Positions 15,464 through 24,128 of a DNA stretch of 64,000 nucleotides are shown here, piece after piece. The notes under the pieces are model-generated. The model saw nothing but the letters and a program-made list of their open reading frames with translations. It had not been told where the DNA came from and searched no databases. Made by a program: the position numbers and the translations under genes. Source of the DNA: Acetobacter sp. 46_36 (GTDB taxonomy: Bacteria; Pseudomonadota; Alphaproteobacteria; RF32; CAG-239); NCBI GenBank assembly GCA_001917135.1, contig MNTT01000016.1, positions 541,831 to 605,830 on the forward strand. Reading direction: 5' to 3'. The stretch's first letter is position 1, and each line of letters begins with the position of its first letter.

Positions 15464-16146
15464 GGTTCTATTTCCATTTTATAACCGATGTTTTTTACTA
15501 CTTTTATCCGGATTTCAGGCAATAGTTTCAGGCTTTTGCGCAACATATAAATATGCGAATCCAGACTTTCCATATTCGTGTCCAGTTTATCACTCCAGAT
15601 TTTTTCAAAAATAGCCGTACGGGTCAGAACATTATTCAGATTAACAAACAGCATTTCAAACAAATCAAACTCTTTTTTGCGCAGATGCACCTCCCTGCCC
15701 CGGCAATATACCGTGTGCAAGTCCCGGTTGATTTCGACAGCGCCCCGGGCATACACCCTGTCGACAAAAGGTTTGCTCTTGCGGCGGTCAACAGCGTTTA
15801 TCCGGGCAACCAGCTCTTTTATCTTAAACGGCTTAACCATAAAATCGTCTGCGCCCGTATCCAAAGCGCGCACACAGTCTTCTACCTCGCCTTTTGCCGT
15901 CACAAAAATAATGCCGCCCTGAAAATTATATTTATTTCGCAGCAAGCGGCAGATTTCTACCCCGCTGATTTCCGGCAGCATCCAGTCCAGCAGCACAATA
16001 TCATAGCTTGCGGACAGGCTTTCCTTTACCATAGCTGCAGCTTCTGCCCCATCCTGCGCCCAGTCCACGGTGCACCCTTCATATGCCAGCAGTTCGCTCG
16101 TTGCTTTGCCCAGTTTTACGTCATCCTCCACAAGCAAGATTTTCAT
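15460..16146 (-). CDS. OmpR/PmrA-family response regulator
   Basis: A 228-aa response regulator. The receiver domain has E7-D8-D9, the phosphorylation site D54 in VLLDWMLPE, T83 and K105 (VKPF). The C-terminal half is an OmpR-type winged helix with HLRKKEFDLFEML, NNVLTRTAIFEKIW and DSHIYMLRKSL. Upstream on the other side lies an 11-bp direct repeat (16398-16419) before the divergent PAP2 operon, the sort of site this subfamily binds. GAGGATTGTC provides the ribosome site before 16146. Confidence 0.9.
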   Translation of the reverse strand: MKILLVEDDVKLGKATSELLAYEGCTVDWAQDGAEAAAMVKESLSASYDIVLLDWMLPEISGVEICRLLRNKYNFQGGIIFVTAKGEVEDCVRALDTGADDFMVKPFKIKELVARINAVDRRKSKPFVDRVYARGAVEINRDLHTVYCRGREVHLRKKEFDLFEMLFVNLNNVLTRTAIFEKIWSDKLDTNMESLDSHIYMLRKSLKLLPEIRIKVVKNIGYKMEIEP

Positions 16147-16482
16147 GACAATCCTCTTTCATTATAATACGTTTTTTATGTTGCTGCAGCTTTCCGCTGC
16201 TGTTACAGCGATTTTTATTACTGCCGCTTTATTCTTTCAGGACAGCGTAGTTGGTTGCGGACAATTTTTGCCGGCACGGGCAGACATCCGTCAGAACTGA
16301 GACACTTTTCGGCTCCGGCGTTTGCCTGTCTGTAAGCCTATCTTATTACTAATACGCAAAAAAAGTAAACCGGTTTATTGGTATTTATTTTAAAAATTTT
16401 CAGATTGATTTCAGTTTGGCTTTTAAATTCGGAAGAAAACCTATTCTTATCGGATGCAACTCTATCTTTACGGGAGAACACG
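16147..16482. other. Divergent intergenic region, 336 bp
   Basis: The control region between the two-component genes and the PAP2 operon. It holds a TATAAT near 16163, a possible 40-codon frame at 16178-16300 with no ribosome site, and the direct repeat at 16398-16419. No other structure stands out. Confidence 0.5.
16398..16430 (+). promoter_or_regulatory. Probable response-regulator box and promoter
   Basis: TTTCAGATTGA (16398-16408) is followed at once by TTTCAGTTTGG (16409-16419), an 11-bp direct repeat with 9 of 11 identical positions, one helical turn apart. An AT-rich -10-like TTTTAAAT follows at 16421-16428. OmpR-family regulators bind such repeats in place of a -35 box. The gene start is about 55 bp downstream. 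Confidence 0.55.
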
Positions 16483-17211
16483 ATGAAACCTACAACCTTT
16501 TTTATTACGGCGGCAACGGCTGTTAGCATTTTGCTTATCTGCTGCTCTGAACAATGCGATCTTTTTCTGACCGGCTTGGTTTACCTAAACGGTTTTTATC
16601 TACACGAAAACTTATTTGTGGATGCAGCGGACACGTATGGAGAATATGCTATTTGCGCCTTATTTGCCGCCGTTTGCGGCATTTTCGCCCTGAAGCAAAA
16701 GTTCCGCATACTCATCAGCAACAAGTTAAACTTTATTAATGCCAAAACGATGTTGTTTTTATGCATTTCATTTTTCGGCTGGTGTACAGCTTTGCCCTAC
16801 GGTTTCAAAATATTTTTCCGGCGGGCAAGGCCTTATCAGACGGATATTTTCGCCGGTGACTGCACCTTTACCAATGCTTTTGTAAAATCTTTCTGTCCGA
16901 CCGGAGACTCCTTCATTTCCGGACATACTTCCTTTGCTATGTGGCTGTTTGCCCTGGCGCTGGTTATGCCGCAGAGAATCCGCACACCCTCCATTACGGC
17001 AGCGGTTGGAATCGTCTTAACCATTGCAGCAAGCAGGATTTTAGGCGGCTACCATTTCCTTACTGACGTCTATTTTGCCATACTGCTTACAGGCTGCGGC
17101 ATCTGGGCGACATACAAGACAATGTTTATTGCCGAAAACTGCGCAAACCCGCCTGAAACCGGAACCCCAGTATCACACACAACAACAAGACTGTATGAAA
17201 ATAAATTATAA
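16483..17211 (+). CDS. PAP2-family membrane phosphatase
   Basis: A 242-aa membrane protein with about six hydrophobic segments and the PAP2 motifs: KIFFRRARPY (motif 1), FISGHTSF (motif 2, with ISGH in place of PSGH) and SRILGGYHFLTD (motif 3, SRx5Hx3D, complete). The group includes undecaprenyl-pyrophosphate and lipid A phosphatases (LpxE/LpxF). Next to eptA, lipid A phosphate removal or pyrophosphate recycling is the likely role, but substrate cannot be read from sequence. GGGAG lies seven bases before the ATG at 16483; in-frame upstream codons add an unsupported tail. First gene of a four-gene run. Confidence 0.82.
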   Translation: MKPTTFFITAATAVSILLICCSEQCDLFLTGLVYLNGFYLHENLFVDAADTYGEYAICALFAAVCGIFALKQKFRILISNKLNFINAKTMLFLCISFFGWCTALPYGFKIFFRRARPYQTDIFAGDCTFTNAFVKSFCPTGDSFISGHTSFAMWLFALALVMPQRIRTPSITAAVGIVLTIAASRILGGYHFLTDVYFAILLTGCGIWATYKTMFIAENCANPPETGTPVSHTTTRLYENKL

Positions 17212-17243
17212 AAAAAACAAAAACCATCAGAAAGGACATTGAT

Positions 17244-17858
17244 ATGCCTGCTTTTAAGTCAAAAGCAATAAAAACGGAACTTTACCGTAAAGCCGTACAC
17301 TTAAGTTCACTCTGGATGCCTCTGTTTATCTTTACCGCTCCGCGCAACTGGAGCATCCTGCTTTTTTTCACCCTGCTTGCCGCCAATTTGTTTGTTGAGT
17401 ATGCGGCTTATCAACGAACGGCCGTTATCGGTATGCTGTTTAAAAAGATGTTTATCAAAACGCTGAGAAACCGGGAAATCAGCCATTCTACCTTTACGCC
17501 GAGCGGATCGGTTTATATTCTGGCTGCAGCGCTTGCCGTTTCAGTCTGCTTTGCACCAAAAGCGGCAGCTGCGGCCATGTGCGTTATGCTGATTGCTGAT
17601 TCCAACGCTGCCCTGTGCGGCAGATTTTGGGGCAGTTTCCGTTTTTACAACGGTAAATCTCCGGAGGGGACGCTTGCCTTTTTTATCAGCGCCCTAGGCA
17701 TAATATCCTGCTTCTTTCCGGCATTGCCGCCCGTAACAGCCTTTTTTATTGCATTAACTGCCACCGCTGCCGAATTTTTTGAAAAAGAGCTCCGAATCGA
17801 TGACAACTTTACAATTCCGCTGGTTACCGGCTTTCTGCTCAATTTAATTTCATACTGA
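17244..17858 (+). CDS. DAG/dolichol kinase-like membrane protein
   Basis: A 204-aa membrane protein of the dolichol kinase/CTP-dependent diacylglycerol kinase type (COG0170-like). Signs are RKAVHLSSLWMPLF at the N-terminus, the cytosolic segment around STFTPSGSVYIL, DSNAALCGRFWG and the conserved GKSPEGTLAFF loop, followed by AAEFFEKELRIDDNFTIPLVTG. Such enzymes phosphorylate lipid alcohols or diacylglycerol from CTP. Because EptA releases diacylglycerol from phosphatidylethanolamine, this gene between pap2 and eptA probably recycles it to phosphatidic acid. AAGGAC precedes the ATG at 17244. Confidence 0.75.
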   Translation: MPAFKSKAIKTELYRKAVHLSSLWMPLFIFTAPRNWSILLFFTLLAANLFVEYAAYQRTAVIGMLFKKMFIKTLRNREISHSTFTPSGSVYILAAALAVSVCFAPKAAAAAMCVMLIADSNAALCGRFWGSFRFYNGKSPEGTLAFFISALGIISCFFPALPPVTAFFIALTATAAEFFEKELRIDDNFTIPLVTGFLLNLISY

Positions 17859-17904
17859 AACCAACGGCATAATGAACATCTCCCTATCTTAAGGACTATC
17901 CCAA

Positions 17905-19524
17905 ATGACCAAAAATAATCTTAATCTCGGCTCTACGGCTTTTATTGCCCTGACCAGCGCCTATTTTGCCATTGCTTTGAACATCAAGTTTTGGCAGTTT
18001 GCCTGCGAAAAAATTGACATCAACAGTTTTTCTGTCCTGTTTTTTGCTCTCAGCCTGCCGTTTTTTATTTATGTTCCGTTGTTTTGGTTTTTCAGCCTGC
18101 TTGTCGTTCCCCGTATCGGCAAGCCTCTGATTATGCTGCTGATGGTTTTATCCGCGGCATCTGATTACGCCTTGCAAAACCTTGGCGTCGTCATTAACTC
18201 TGACATGATACGCAACATTGCCGAAACAACGCCGAGGGAAGCTGCCGATTTGATTACGCTCCACGCCGCTTTTTATATCCTGATTGTCGGCATTCTGCCT
18301 GCGGTTTTGGTATACCGTACACATATAGAATTTGCCTCGTTCGGCAAAGAAATCCGCCGCCGGCTGCTGCTGTTCATGCTCGGACTTTCCGTCGTCGGTG
18401 CCATTGCCGCCGTTTCATACAAAGAATATGCCTCTTTCGGACGCAATAACAAACAGGTTCGCTATTATATCAATACATTCAATTATATTTACGCGGTCGG
18501 ACGGTATTATAAACGTACTGCTGACGCCAAAAGGGAATTTGTCATTCTGGACAAGTCTCCGCAAACTATTCCCACTCAGGATGGAAAACCGCGGGTGATA
18601 GTCTTAATTGTCGGAGAAACGGCCAGAGCTCAAAACTTTTCCCTATACGGCTATAACAGGCAGACGAATCCATTGCTGGCACAAAACGGCGAAATTATTG
18701 CCTTTAAAGATGTCAGTTCCTGCGGGACGGCGACAGCGGTATCACTTCCCTGCATGTTTTCCAAACTGGGCAGAAAAGAATTTGACGTTACGGATGCCCA
18801 GTATATGCAAAACCTGCTGGATATTGCCAAAGCTGCAGGATATGACGTTTTTTGGAAAGACAATGACGACGGCTGCAAAAAAGTCTGCGACAGAATCGGC
18901 AAAACCGATGCCAAACAAGGCAATAAACAGCCTTATTGTTTCGGGAATTATTGCCATGACGAAATCCTGTTAGACGGATTGGAAAAACAGCTCCAAACCA
19001 TAACCCGAAACACGGTTATCGTTTTGCATATGATGGGCAGCCACGGACCAACATACTATAAACGCTATCCCGACAAATTCAAACGTTTTACACCCGCCTG
19101 CGACACAGCCAGCCTACAGGACTGTTCGCGACAGCAGATTATCAATTCCTATGACAACACCATTGTCTATACCGACTATATTATCGCTTCCGTTATAGAC
19201 ATCCTCAAACGCCACAATAATCTGCAAAGCGGTATGCTTTATGTTTCCGACCACGGCGAATCGCTGGGAGAAAACAATCTTTACCTGCACGGCCTGCCCT
19301 ACACCGTCGCACCGGAAGAGCAGAAAAAAGTACCGATGATTTTATGGCTGCCTGAACAGACGATGCACGCTATGAAAATTGACGGCTCATGCCTGAAAAA
19401 GCGAGCCGAGACGGTATCCTTTTCGCACGACAACTACTTTCATTCAGTCTTGCGCCTGCTTGCAATCAAGACATCGGCTTATGAAGAAAAAAACGACATT
19501 TTCCCATTATGCCTCCGACAGTAA
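17905..19524 (+). CDS. eptA: Lipid A phosphoethanolamine transferase
   Basis: A 539-aa inner-membrane enzyme with about five N-terminal membrane helices (to residue 180) and a periplasmic sulfatase-fold domain. Catalytic landmarks are E238 in VGETARAQ, the nucleophile T277 within CGTATAVSLPC (the equivalent of Thr285 in MCR-1), the C273/C283 disulfide pair, HMMGSHGPTYYKRYP, and SDHGESLGEN. It moves phosphoethanolamine from phosphatidylethanolamine to lipid A, lowering negative charge and often giving polymyxin tolerance. AAGGAC sits before the ATG. It belongs to the pap2-DAG kinase-eptA run facing the two-component system. Confidence 0.92.
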   Translation: MTKNNLNLGSTAFIALTSAYFAIALNIKFWQFACEKIDINSFSVLFFALSLPFFIYVPLFWFFSLLVVPRIGKPLIMLLMVLSAASDYALQNLGVVINSDMIRNIAETTPREAADLITLHAAFYILIVGILPAVLVYRTHIEFASFGKEIRRRLLLFMLGLSVVGAIAAVSYKEYASFGRNNKQVRYYINTFNYIYAVGRYYKRTADAKREFVILDKSPQTIPTQDGKPRVIVLIVGETARAQNFSLYGYNRQTNPLLAQNGEIIAFKDVSSCGTATAVSLPCMFSKLGRKEFDVTDAQYMQNLLDIAKAAGYDVFWKDNDDGCKKVCDRIGKTDAKQGNKQPYCFGNYCHDEILLDGLEKQLQTITRNTVIVLHMMGSHGPTYYKRYPDKFKRFTPACDTASLQDCSRQQIINSYDNTIVYTDYIIASVIDILKRHNNLQSGMLYVSDHGESLGENNLYLHGLPYTVAPEEQKKVPMILWLPEQTMHAMKIDGSCLKKRAETVSFSHDNYFHSVLRLLAIKTSAYEEKNDIFPLCLRQ

Positions 19525-19652
19525 CGGCAGCAGCTGCCGCCAAGCGGTCTTGGAGCAAAGACTGACCTGATATACAGGCTGTGAACAAAGCTGCCTGACG
19601 GTGAAATCCGCTGATTGAAAAATAAGACAGACAGATTATATTGACCCGGCAT

Positions 19653-19673
19653 ACAGACAATTTTTCTGTCTGT
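19653..19673 (+). promoter_or_regulatory. Inverted repeat upstream of gtrA-like gene
   Basis: ACAGACA and TGTCTGT form a perfect 7-bp inverted repeat with a seven-base spacer, just before the Shine-Dalgarno sequence of the next gene. It could be an operator or a short hairpin; a TTGACC lies just upstream. Confidence 0.35.
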
Positions 19674-19688
19674 CATAAGGAGTAAAAT

Positions 19689-20123
19689 ATGCGAAAATAC
19701 TGGTTTGGCATAGATGAAAAAGTGCGTTTTGCCATTATGGCTTCAGTTAATATGGCTCTGCGTTTTATGATTTTCAGCGGGCTGGCTCTGCTTTTTTCTC
19801 CGGAAAGATACCAGCTGCTTCTGGCGGCGACATGGTTTGTTTCGTCCTTTATTGCTTTTGCTTCTTATAAATTTCTGGTTTTTCCGGCAGAGGGAAACCA
19901 TTTGCACCAATATGCAAAATCTCTGCTGATATGGATTTGCAGCTATTTCATCAACATTCTTATTTTAACCTTCCTGATTGAGCGGGAACACTGGGATCCG
20001 TACCTGGCACAAGCAGCGGCGATATCCTTCCTGCTTATCGTCAATTATCTGTTATTTAAACATTTTGCATTCAAACCGCACCGACCAAGCCTGCTGGCGA
20101 AAATTTACGATATCTTCGACTAA
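19689..20123 (+). CDS. GtrA-like membrane protein
   Basis: A 144-aa protein with four membrane segments and the GtrA pattern: a first helix with RFMIFSGLALL, a loop, then ATWFVSSFIAFASYKFLVF (W..S....Y...F.F), and a final helix with LLIVNYLLFKHFAF. GtrA proteins are thought to flip polyprenyl-linked sugars or assist O-antigen or wall glycan modification. It follows eptA by 164 bp and has its own AAGGAG ribosome site, so it may be a separate unit in the same envelope-modifying region. Confidence 0.8.
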   Translation: MRKYWFGIDEKVRFAIMASVNMALRFMIFSGLALLFSPERYQLLLAATWFVSSFIAFASYKFLVFPAEGNHLHQYAKSLLIWICSYFINILILTFLIEREHWDPYLAQAAAISFLLIVNYLLFKHFAFKPHRPSLLAKIYDIFD

Positions 20124-20189
20124 AAAGTATTGCAGGTTCTCAAAATTTATGCTAAAATTTATTTAATATGAATTGCACGGAGAACGGTT

Positions 20190-21104
20190 ATGGAAAACGC
20201 CATCAGACACAATAAAACGCCGGAAGAACGCAAAGCGGCTCTGGAAGAAGCCTTAAGGCGGGTGCGCCCGGTTGTTCTCGGACATAACGAGCCTGTCGGA
20301 AAACGGCTGGAGCAATTTGCCAACCGTCCCATTGACGAACAGACTAAAACCAGCGACAGAAAAAAAGCCTTAAAGCCTCTTTCTTTAGCGGAAATGGCAA
20401 AAAAAGGCACGGAATTGGAAAAAAAGGCCGAAAAAGCAGGGATTGACCTTAAGGGGCCGGGATTAGCCAAAGACATAGAAGAGAAAAACAAAGAGAAGAA
20501 AAAAGAAAAAGAGAAAGATAAGGAAAAAGAACTGACACCGGAAAAACAGGAACAAAAGATGAAAGAAATGTTTTCCAAAGTCAGACTTCCCAGCGGCATG
20601 GAAATTCATCAGGAAGGACCGAGCTGGGTTTTGGTCAGCAAAGACGGCAAGCAGCGTACCGACGTAACAGATGTTATGAATACCATTGACAAATTCAACA
20701 GAAATGTTGATGCCGCCAATGAAGAAAACCGTATGCAGAATAATGTGCAAAACAGCGCTGACAGGGCTGTTGATGCAAGCCAGAAAGACCTTATGAAAAA
20801 TGACGGGCTGCAAATCAATGAAATCAGCGGCAAAGCAACGATGATTGGCGATGCTCTGCCGATGGTTAAAGATATAGACGGCAATCAGGTTTTCAAACCG
20901 GAAGACGTTAAGGCCGTTGCCGAGACAGCTCTAGCTATTTCCGACGAAAAAATGAAGCTGGAGCGCCTTGCTGACCCGAAAGCTTTGGAGCAGATGAAAA
21001 AACGTGAAAAAGACAATGAAGACAAGGCCGAAGCCAAACGCAAAGCAATGATGCTTTACAACCAGCGCCATAACGGACGCGGAGGACGCGAACCGACAGC
21101 TTAG
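20190..21104 (+). CDS. Unrecognised highly charged cytosolic protein
   Basis: A 304-aa Lys/Glu-rich protein with no membrane segment or signal peptide. Residues 85-120 are a long coiled-coil-like low-complexity stretch of K and E. A short ordered part follows (SGMEIHQEGPSWVLVSKDGKQ), then helical regions rich in Asn, Asp and Ala. No domain recognised. CGGAGAA lies upstream of the ATG at 20190. It is a single-gene unit ending near the terminator at 21184. Confidence 0.65.
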   Translation: MENAIRHNKTPEERKAALEEALRRVRPVVLGHNEPVGKRLEQFANRPIDEQTKTSDRKKALKPLSLAEMAKKGTELEKKAEKAGIDLKGPGLAKDIEEKNKEKKKEKEKDKEKELTPEKQEQKMKEMFSKVRLPSGMEIHQEGPSWVLVSKDGKQRTDVTDVMNTIDKFNRNVDAANEENRMQNNVQNSADRAVDASQKDLMKNDGLQINEISGKATMIGDALPMVKDIDGNQVFKPEDVKAVAETALAISDEKMKLERLADPKALEQMKKREKDNEDKAEAKRKAMMLYNQRHNGRGGREPTA

Positions 21105-21183
21105 GCAGAGAATCCTTTTCTCCGATGGACATGAAAACCTGTACAATACAGGATTTGAAACATAATGCAAACAATCCAACAAA

Positions 21184-21207
21184 AAAAGACCGGCAATGCC
21201 GGTCTTT
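21184..21207. terminator. Bidirectional terminator
   Basis: AAAGACCGGC-AAT-GCCGGTCTTT is a perfect 10-bp stem between two convergent genes. The T run is best on the minus strand, so it mainly serves the 21246-21734 gene. Confidence 0.85.
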
Positions 21208-21245
21208 ACGTGTTTTTGGCTTTAAGGCTACAATTAAGGTTGGCG

Positions 21246-21734
21246 TCAAATATAAGAGATTTCGTCTGTGTAGACGATTGCCGAAACGGGAACTCCGTTT
21301 TCATGGGCAAAAGCCTCAACTTTGGCGCCGGAATGGGCAATCAGACAAAGGACACTCACATCGTATCCCATTGCTTTCAGTTCCTCAATCTGCGCTCTCA
21401 ATTCCTTGCCGGAACGGAAAGACTGCTTTACGATGATCACATCTTTTACGGGATTTTGCAAATCTTTCAATTTTTCATAATTTCCCGTAACTAATGTTTC
21501 GACCTGAAGGCTTAACGCGACCTCGTTGATGAGTTTTCCCAACGGGTTATGGTCGCAGGCTGGCTTATACGAAGGGAAGAAAACGCAAGCATGCGGATTT
21601 TCTTTTACTTTCTTTACAACTGCCTGTACTGCCTGACTACGGAAGTGTTTGTCCTGAGACAATGCTTCCAAATTGATTTCTACACCTTTTTCACCTTTGG
21701 TTGCATAATGCGCAACTAAATTTCCTAATTCCAT
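21246..21734 (-). CDS. Phosphoribosyltransferase-like protein
   Basis: A 162-aa protein resembling the orotate phosphoribosyltransferase-type fold: a hydrophobic strand VKDVIIVKQSFRSGKELRAQ where PRTases have the PRPP loop (VxVVDDxxTTGxS), then a helix and the strand YDVSVLCLIAHSG, as in PyrE C-termini. The acidic pair and TTG of the PRPP loop are replaced by KQ and RSG, so catalysis is doubtful and a regulatory or degenerate role is possible. The start follows an A/T leader without a Shine-Dalgarno sequence; a TTGACA lies near 21812 on the minus strand. Confidence 0.5.
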   Translation of the reverse strand: MELGNLVAHYATKGEKGVEINLEALSQDKHFRSQAVQAVVKKVKENPHACVFFPSYKPACDHNPLGKLINEVALSLQVETLVTGNYEKLKDLQNPVKDVIIVKQSFRSGKELRAQIEELKAMGYDVSVLCLIAHSGAKVEAFAHENGVPVSAIVYTDEISYI

Positions 21735-21894
21735 AATTATAAAAATTTAGAATTGTTTAACATAAGATTATTATCACGGTGTATATATTTGACAGAAACA
21801 AAATCATTTGTCAAGTACTTTTTGCATAAAATACGGCAAATTTATATAAATGCCGTGAAATTGCCGAGTTTTATCAAAAAACGGGTTTTATAAT

Positions 21895-22086
21895 AAAAAA
21901 GCAGGCCGGAAAACGGTTTGTTTTTTCCAGCCTGTTTTGAGTTTACGACAAAGCTTCCCTGCGTGCTTTTCGTAATCTCACAATCTTTAATCCTTAACGC
22001 TGCTAAGCGCCTCTTTATACCCTGACGTTAACCTTTGGAGTTACTCCGGTATAAGAACAATATTTTAGCCTGAGGACGGCTAAAAC
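21895..22086 (-). ncRNA. Structured small RNA candidate
   Basis: Minus-strand hairpins in order: TTTTAGCC/GGCTAAAA (22063-22085), TTATACC/GGTATAA with inner GGAG/CTCC (22016-22054), TTACGAAAAGC/GCTTTGTCGTAA (21943-21975), and a strong terminator (21895-21935, GGAAAA/TTTTCC core with a T run). A -35/-10 pair (TTATTT, 16 bases, TATTAA; 22092-22119) lies just upstream. There is no reading frame. It is not tmRNA, 4.5S or RNase P by their usual motifs. The remainder of the 21735-22325 gap is AT-rich, with the promoter region of the PRTase-like gene and nothing else seen. Confidence 0.5.
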
Positions 22087-22325
22087 GCCATTTAATACGA
22101 AATAATTGTATGTAAATAATTCTTACTTTTTCGTTAATTAAGACACCACAAAAAACTGCACTGCACAAGCAAAAAAACGACTTATGACAAACTATTTTTA
22201 TGTATTATTTTAAATGGTTGAAATGGTGATATAAACGTTTTTTCTACTTGTTTAAAACATTTATGACACTTTTGCCGGAAGAAGCAGAACAGATTGGCTG
22301 CAAGCAAACAAGCTTTTTACTTTTT

Positions 22326-23066
22326 TCAAAAAATAAAAGGAACTTTCTCCTGCATACTGTAATAACTTCCCGGCGTGACTATTAAATGGTCATCTACTCT
22401 GACACCGATGGCTTTTAGCGCAAGGACAACCTGTTTGGTCATTTCAATATCTGCATTTGACGGCGTGGCATTTCCGGACGGATGGTTGTGCGCCAAAATA
22501 ATTGCCGCAGCGTTGTGATTCAAAGCTTTGGACACAATTTCACGCGGACTAATCATAACAGCATCAATTGTTCCCACCTGTTCAATATTTTGGGCTATGT
22601 ATTTTCCGTGCTTGTTTAGATAAATAATCAGCAAATGTTCCTGTCCCGAATAGCCGATGCAGCTGCGGCAGTAATCGACAATCAGTTTTTTATTGGATAA
22701 AATCGGGGCATCTTTGTTTTCCAGATTTTCCCAACTGATTTTATTCGCGCAGGCATGAATAATGCCGCACAGTATGGCAACACTCTCGCCTACACCTTCA
22801 TTTTTGAGAAGGTTATCCAACGGAGCAGCCAATACGCTTGCCAAATTGGAATAGCGGCGCAACAATGCCTTGGCCAGAGGTTTGACATCCTTTCGGGGAA
22901 TCGCATAAATCAAAATTAATTCCAGCAATTCATAATCGGCCATGGTTTTGCCCATATCGGCAACAAAACGGGCTTTTAAGCGCTGACGATGCCCGAAGTA
23001 ATCCGGCACTTCTTTTGTTTCCTTTGTTTTCGGAGATTCGGATGCTTTCTTTTTAGTCACAGTCAT
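22326..23066 (-). CDS. radC: RadC family JAB-domain protein
   Basis: A 246-aa RadC protein: N-terminal HRQRLKARF and LLELILIYAIPRKDVKPLA, a helix-hairpin-helix-like region (KNEGVGESVA), and the JAB1/MPN metal site LAHNHPSGNATPSNADI. Despite the old name, a DNA repair role is not proven; the family is metalloprotease-like. The ATG at 23066 has GGAA seven bases upstream; a TTG eight codons earlier is an alternative. It follows map by about 94 bp on the same strand, the common alphaproteobacterial arrangement. Confidence 0.9.
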   Translation of the reverse strand: MTVTKKKASESPKTKETKEVPDYFGHRQRLKARFVADMGKTMADYELLELILIYAIPRKDVKPLAKALLRRYSNLASVLAAPLDNLLKNEGVGESVAILCGIIHACANKISWENLENKDAPILSNKKLIVDYCRSCIGYSGQEHLLIIYLNKHGKYIAQNIEQVGTIDAVMISPREIVSKALNHNAAAIILAHNHPSGNATPSNADIEMTKQVVLALKAIGVRVDDHLIVTPGSYYSMQEKVPFIF

Positions 23067-23159
23067 ATTTTTTTCCAAAGTCAAGTCCAATTCGGCCTTA
23101 CAGCCTTTTTACGGCAGTTGGCAGCTGTTCAGCCGGCTTATTTTGCCGCTTTCACAAGG

Positions 23160-23981
23160 TCATTTTTTGTACGGCGGCTTATCTAACCCTTTGGGCGAAT
23201 AGGTAAACACTTCGCAGCCGTCCTTGGTAACGCCCAGCGAATGTTCAAACTGCGCAGACAAGGTTCGGTCGCGGGTTACGGCAGTCCAACCGTTGGAGAG
23301 AATCGTACCATCCGGCTTGCCGATATTAATCATCGGTTCAATCGTAAAGAACATCCCTTCCTTAATTACCGGGCCGGTGCCCTTACGCCCGAAGTGCAGA
23401 ACATTCGGCTCATCGTGGAAAACCCGCCCCAGACCGTGGCCGCAGAACATTTCCACCACCGAATAACCGTATTTGTGCGCATATTCTTCTATTACCGCAC
23501 CGATATCGCCGAAATGCGCACCGGGTTTTACAACATCAATACCGCGCATCAAACATTCATAAGTTACCTCACATAAACGCGTTGCTTTTAGTTTAGGTTT
23601 GCCGATGTAATACATACGCGACGTATCGCCGAACCAGCCGTCCAGAGTTACGGTTACGTCAATATTGACAATGTCGCCGTCGGCAAGCTTTCGGTCATCG
23701 GGAATGCCATGGCAGATGACATGGTTAATCGAGGTGCAGATTGTTTTCGGATAGCCGTGATATCCCAGACAGGAGGGAATCGCATTATGCGAAACGATAA
23801 ATTCCCGGCACAGATTGTCCAGATGTTCCGTCGTTACGCCGACATCAACAAAATCCGTAATATAATCCAGACATTCGGCAGCAAGTTTCCCGGCCCGACG
23901 CATTCCTTCAAAATCTTCCGAACGGTATAATTTTATGCCGTTTTCATCCGTTTTTATATCTTTTTCATCTATTTTAGCCAA
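23160..23981 (-). CDS. map: Methionine aminopeptidase type I
   Basis: A 273-aa type I methionine aminopeptidase that removes the initiator methionine from new proteins. Metal ligands are visible in order: the two Asp in DIVNIDVTVTLDGWFGDTSR, the His in GHGLGRVFHDEP, Glu in FTIEPMINIG and Glu in AQFEHSLGVT. The substrate-pocket YHGYPKTICTSINHVICHGIP is intact. The length is normal apart from about 20 extra N-terminal charged residues. It is the first gene of map-radC. Confidence 0.96.
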   Translation of the reverse strand: MAKIDEKDIKTDENGIKLYRSEDFEGMRRAGKLAAECLDYITDFVDVGVTTEHLDNLCREFIVSHNAIPSCLGYHGYPKTICTSINHVICHGIPDDRKLADGDIVNIDVTVTLDGWFGDTSRMYYIGKPKLKATRLCEVTYECLMRGIDVVKPGAHFGDIGAVIEEYAHKYGYSVVEMFCGHGLGRVFHDEPNVLHFGRKGTGPVIKEGMFFTIEPMINIGKPDGTILSNGWTAVTRDRTLSAQFEHSLGVTKDGCEVFTYSPKGLDKPPYKK

Positions 23982-24128
23982 TTTTTTACTCCCATTGAAT
24001 TTTGTTCTACTTTTGTTTATATGCTTTTTATTTAAAATTGCAATTTATTTTTTTATATTTTTACGGCAGTGATGTTTTTTCCCAAATGGAGCATATATGG
24101 TTATAAAGCCGCAAATATGGAGGATAAG

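Noticed and set aside
16178..16300. 40-codon hydrophobic small gene
   Set aside because: Open and membrane-like, but it has no ribosome site, starts ten bases after a TATAAT and lies in a control region; not enough to call.
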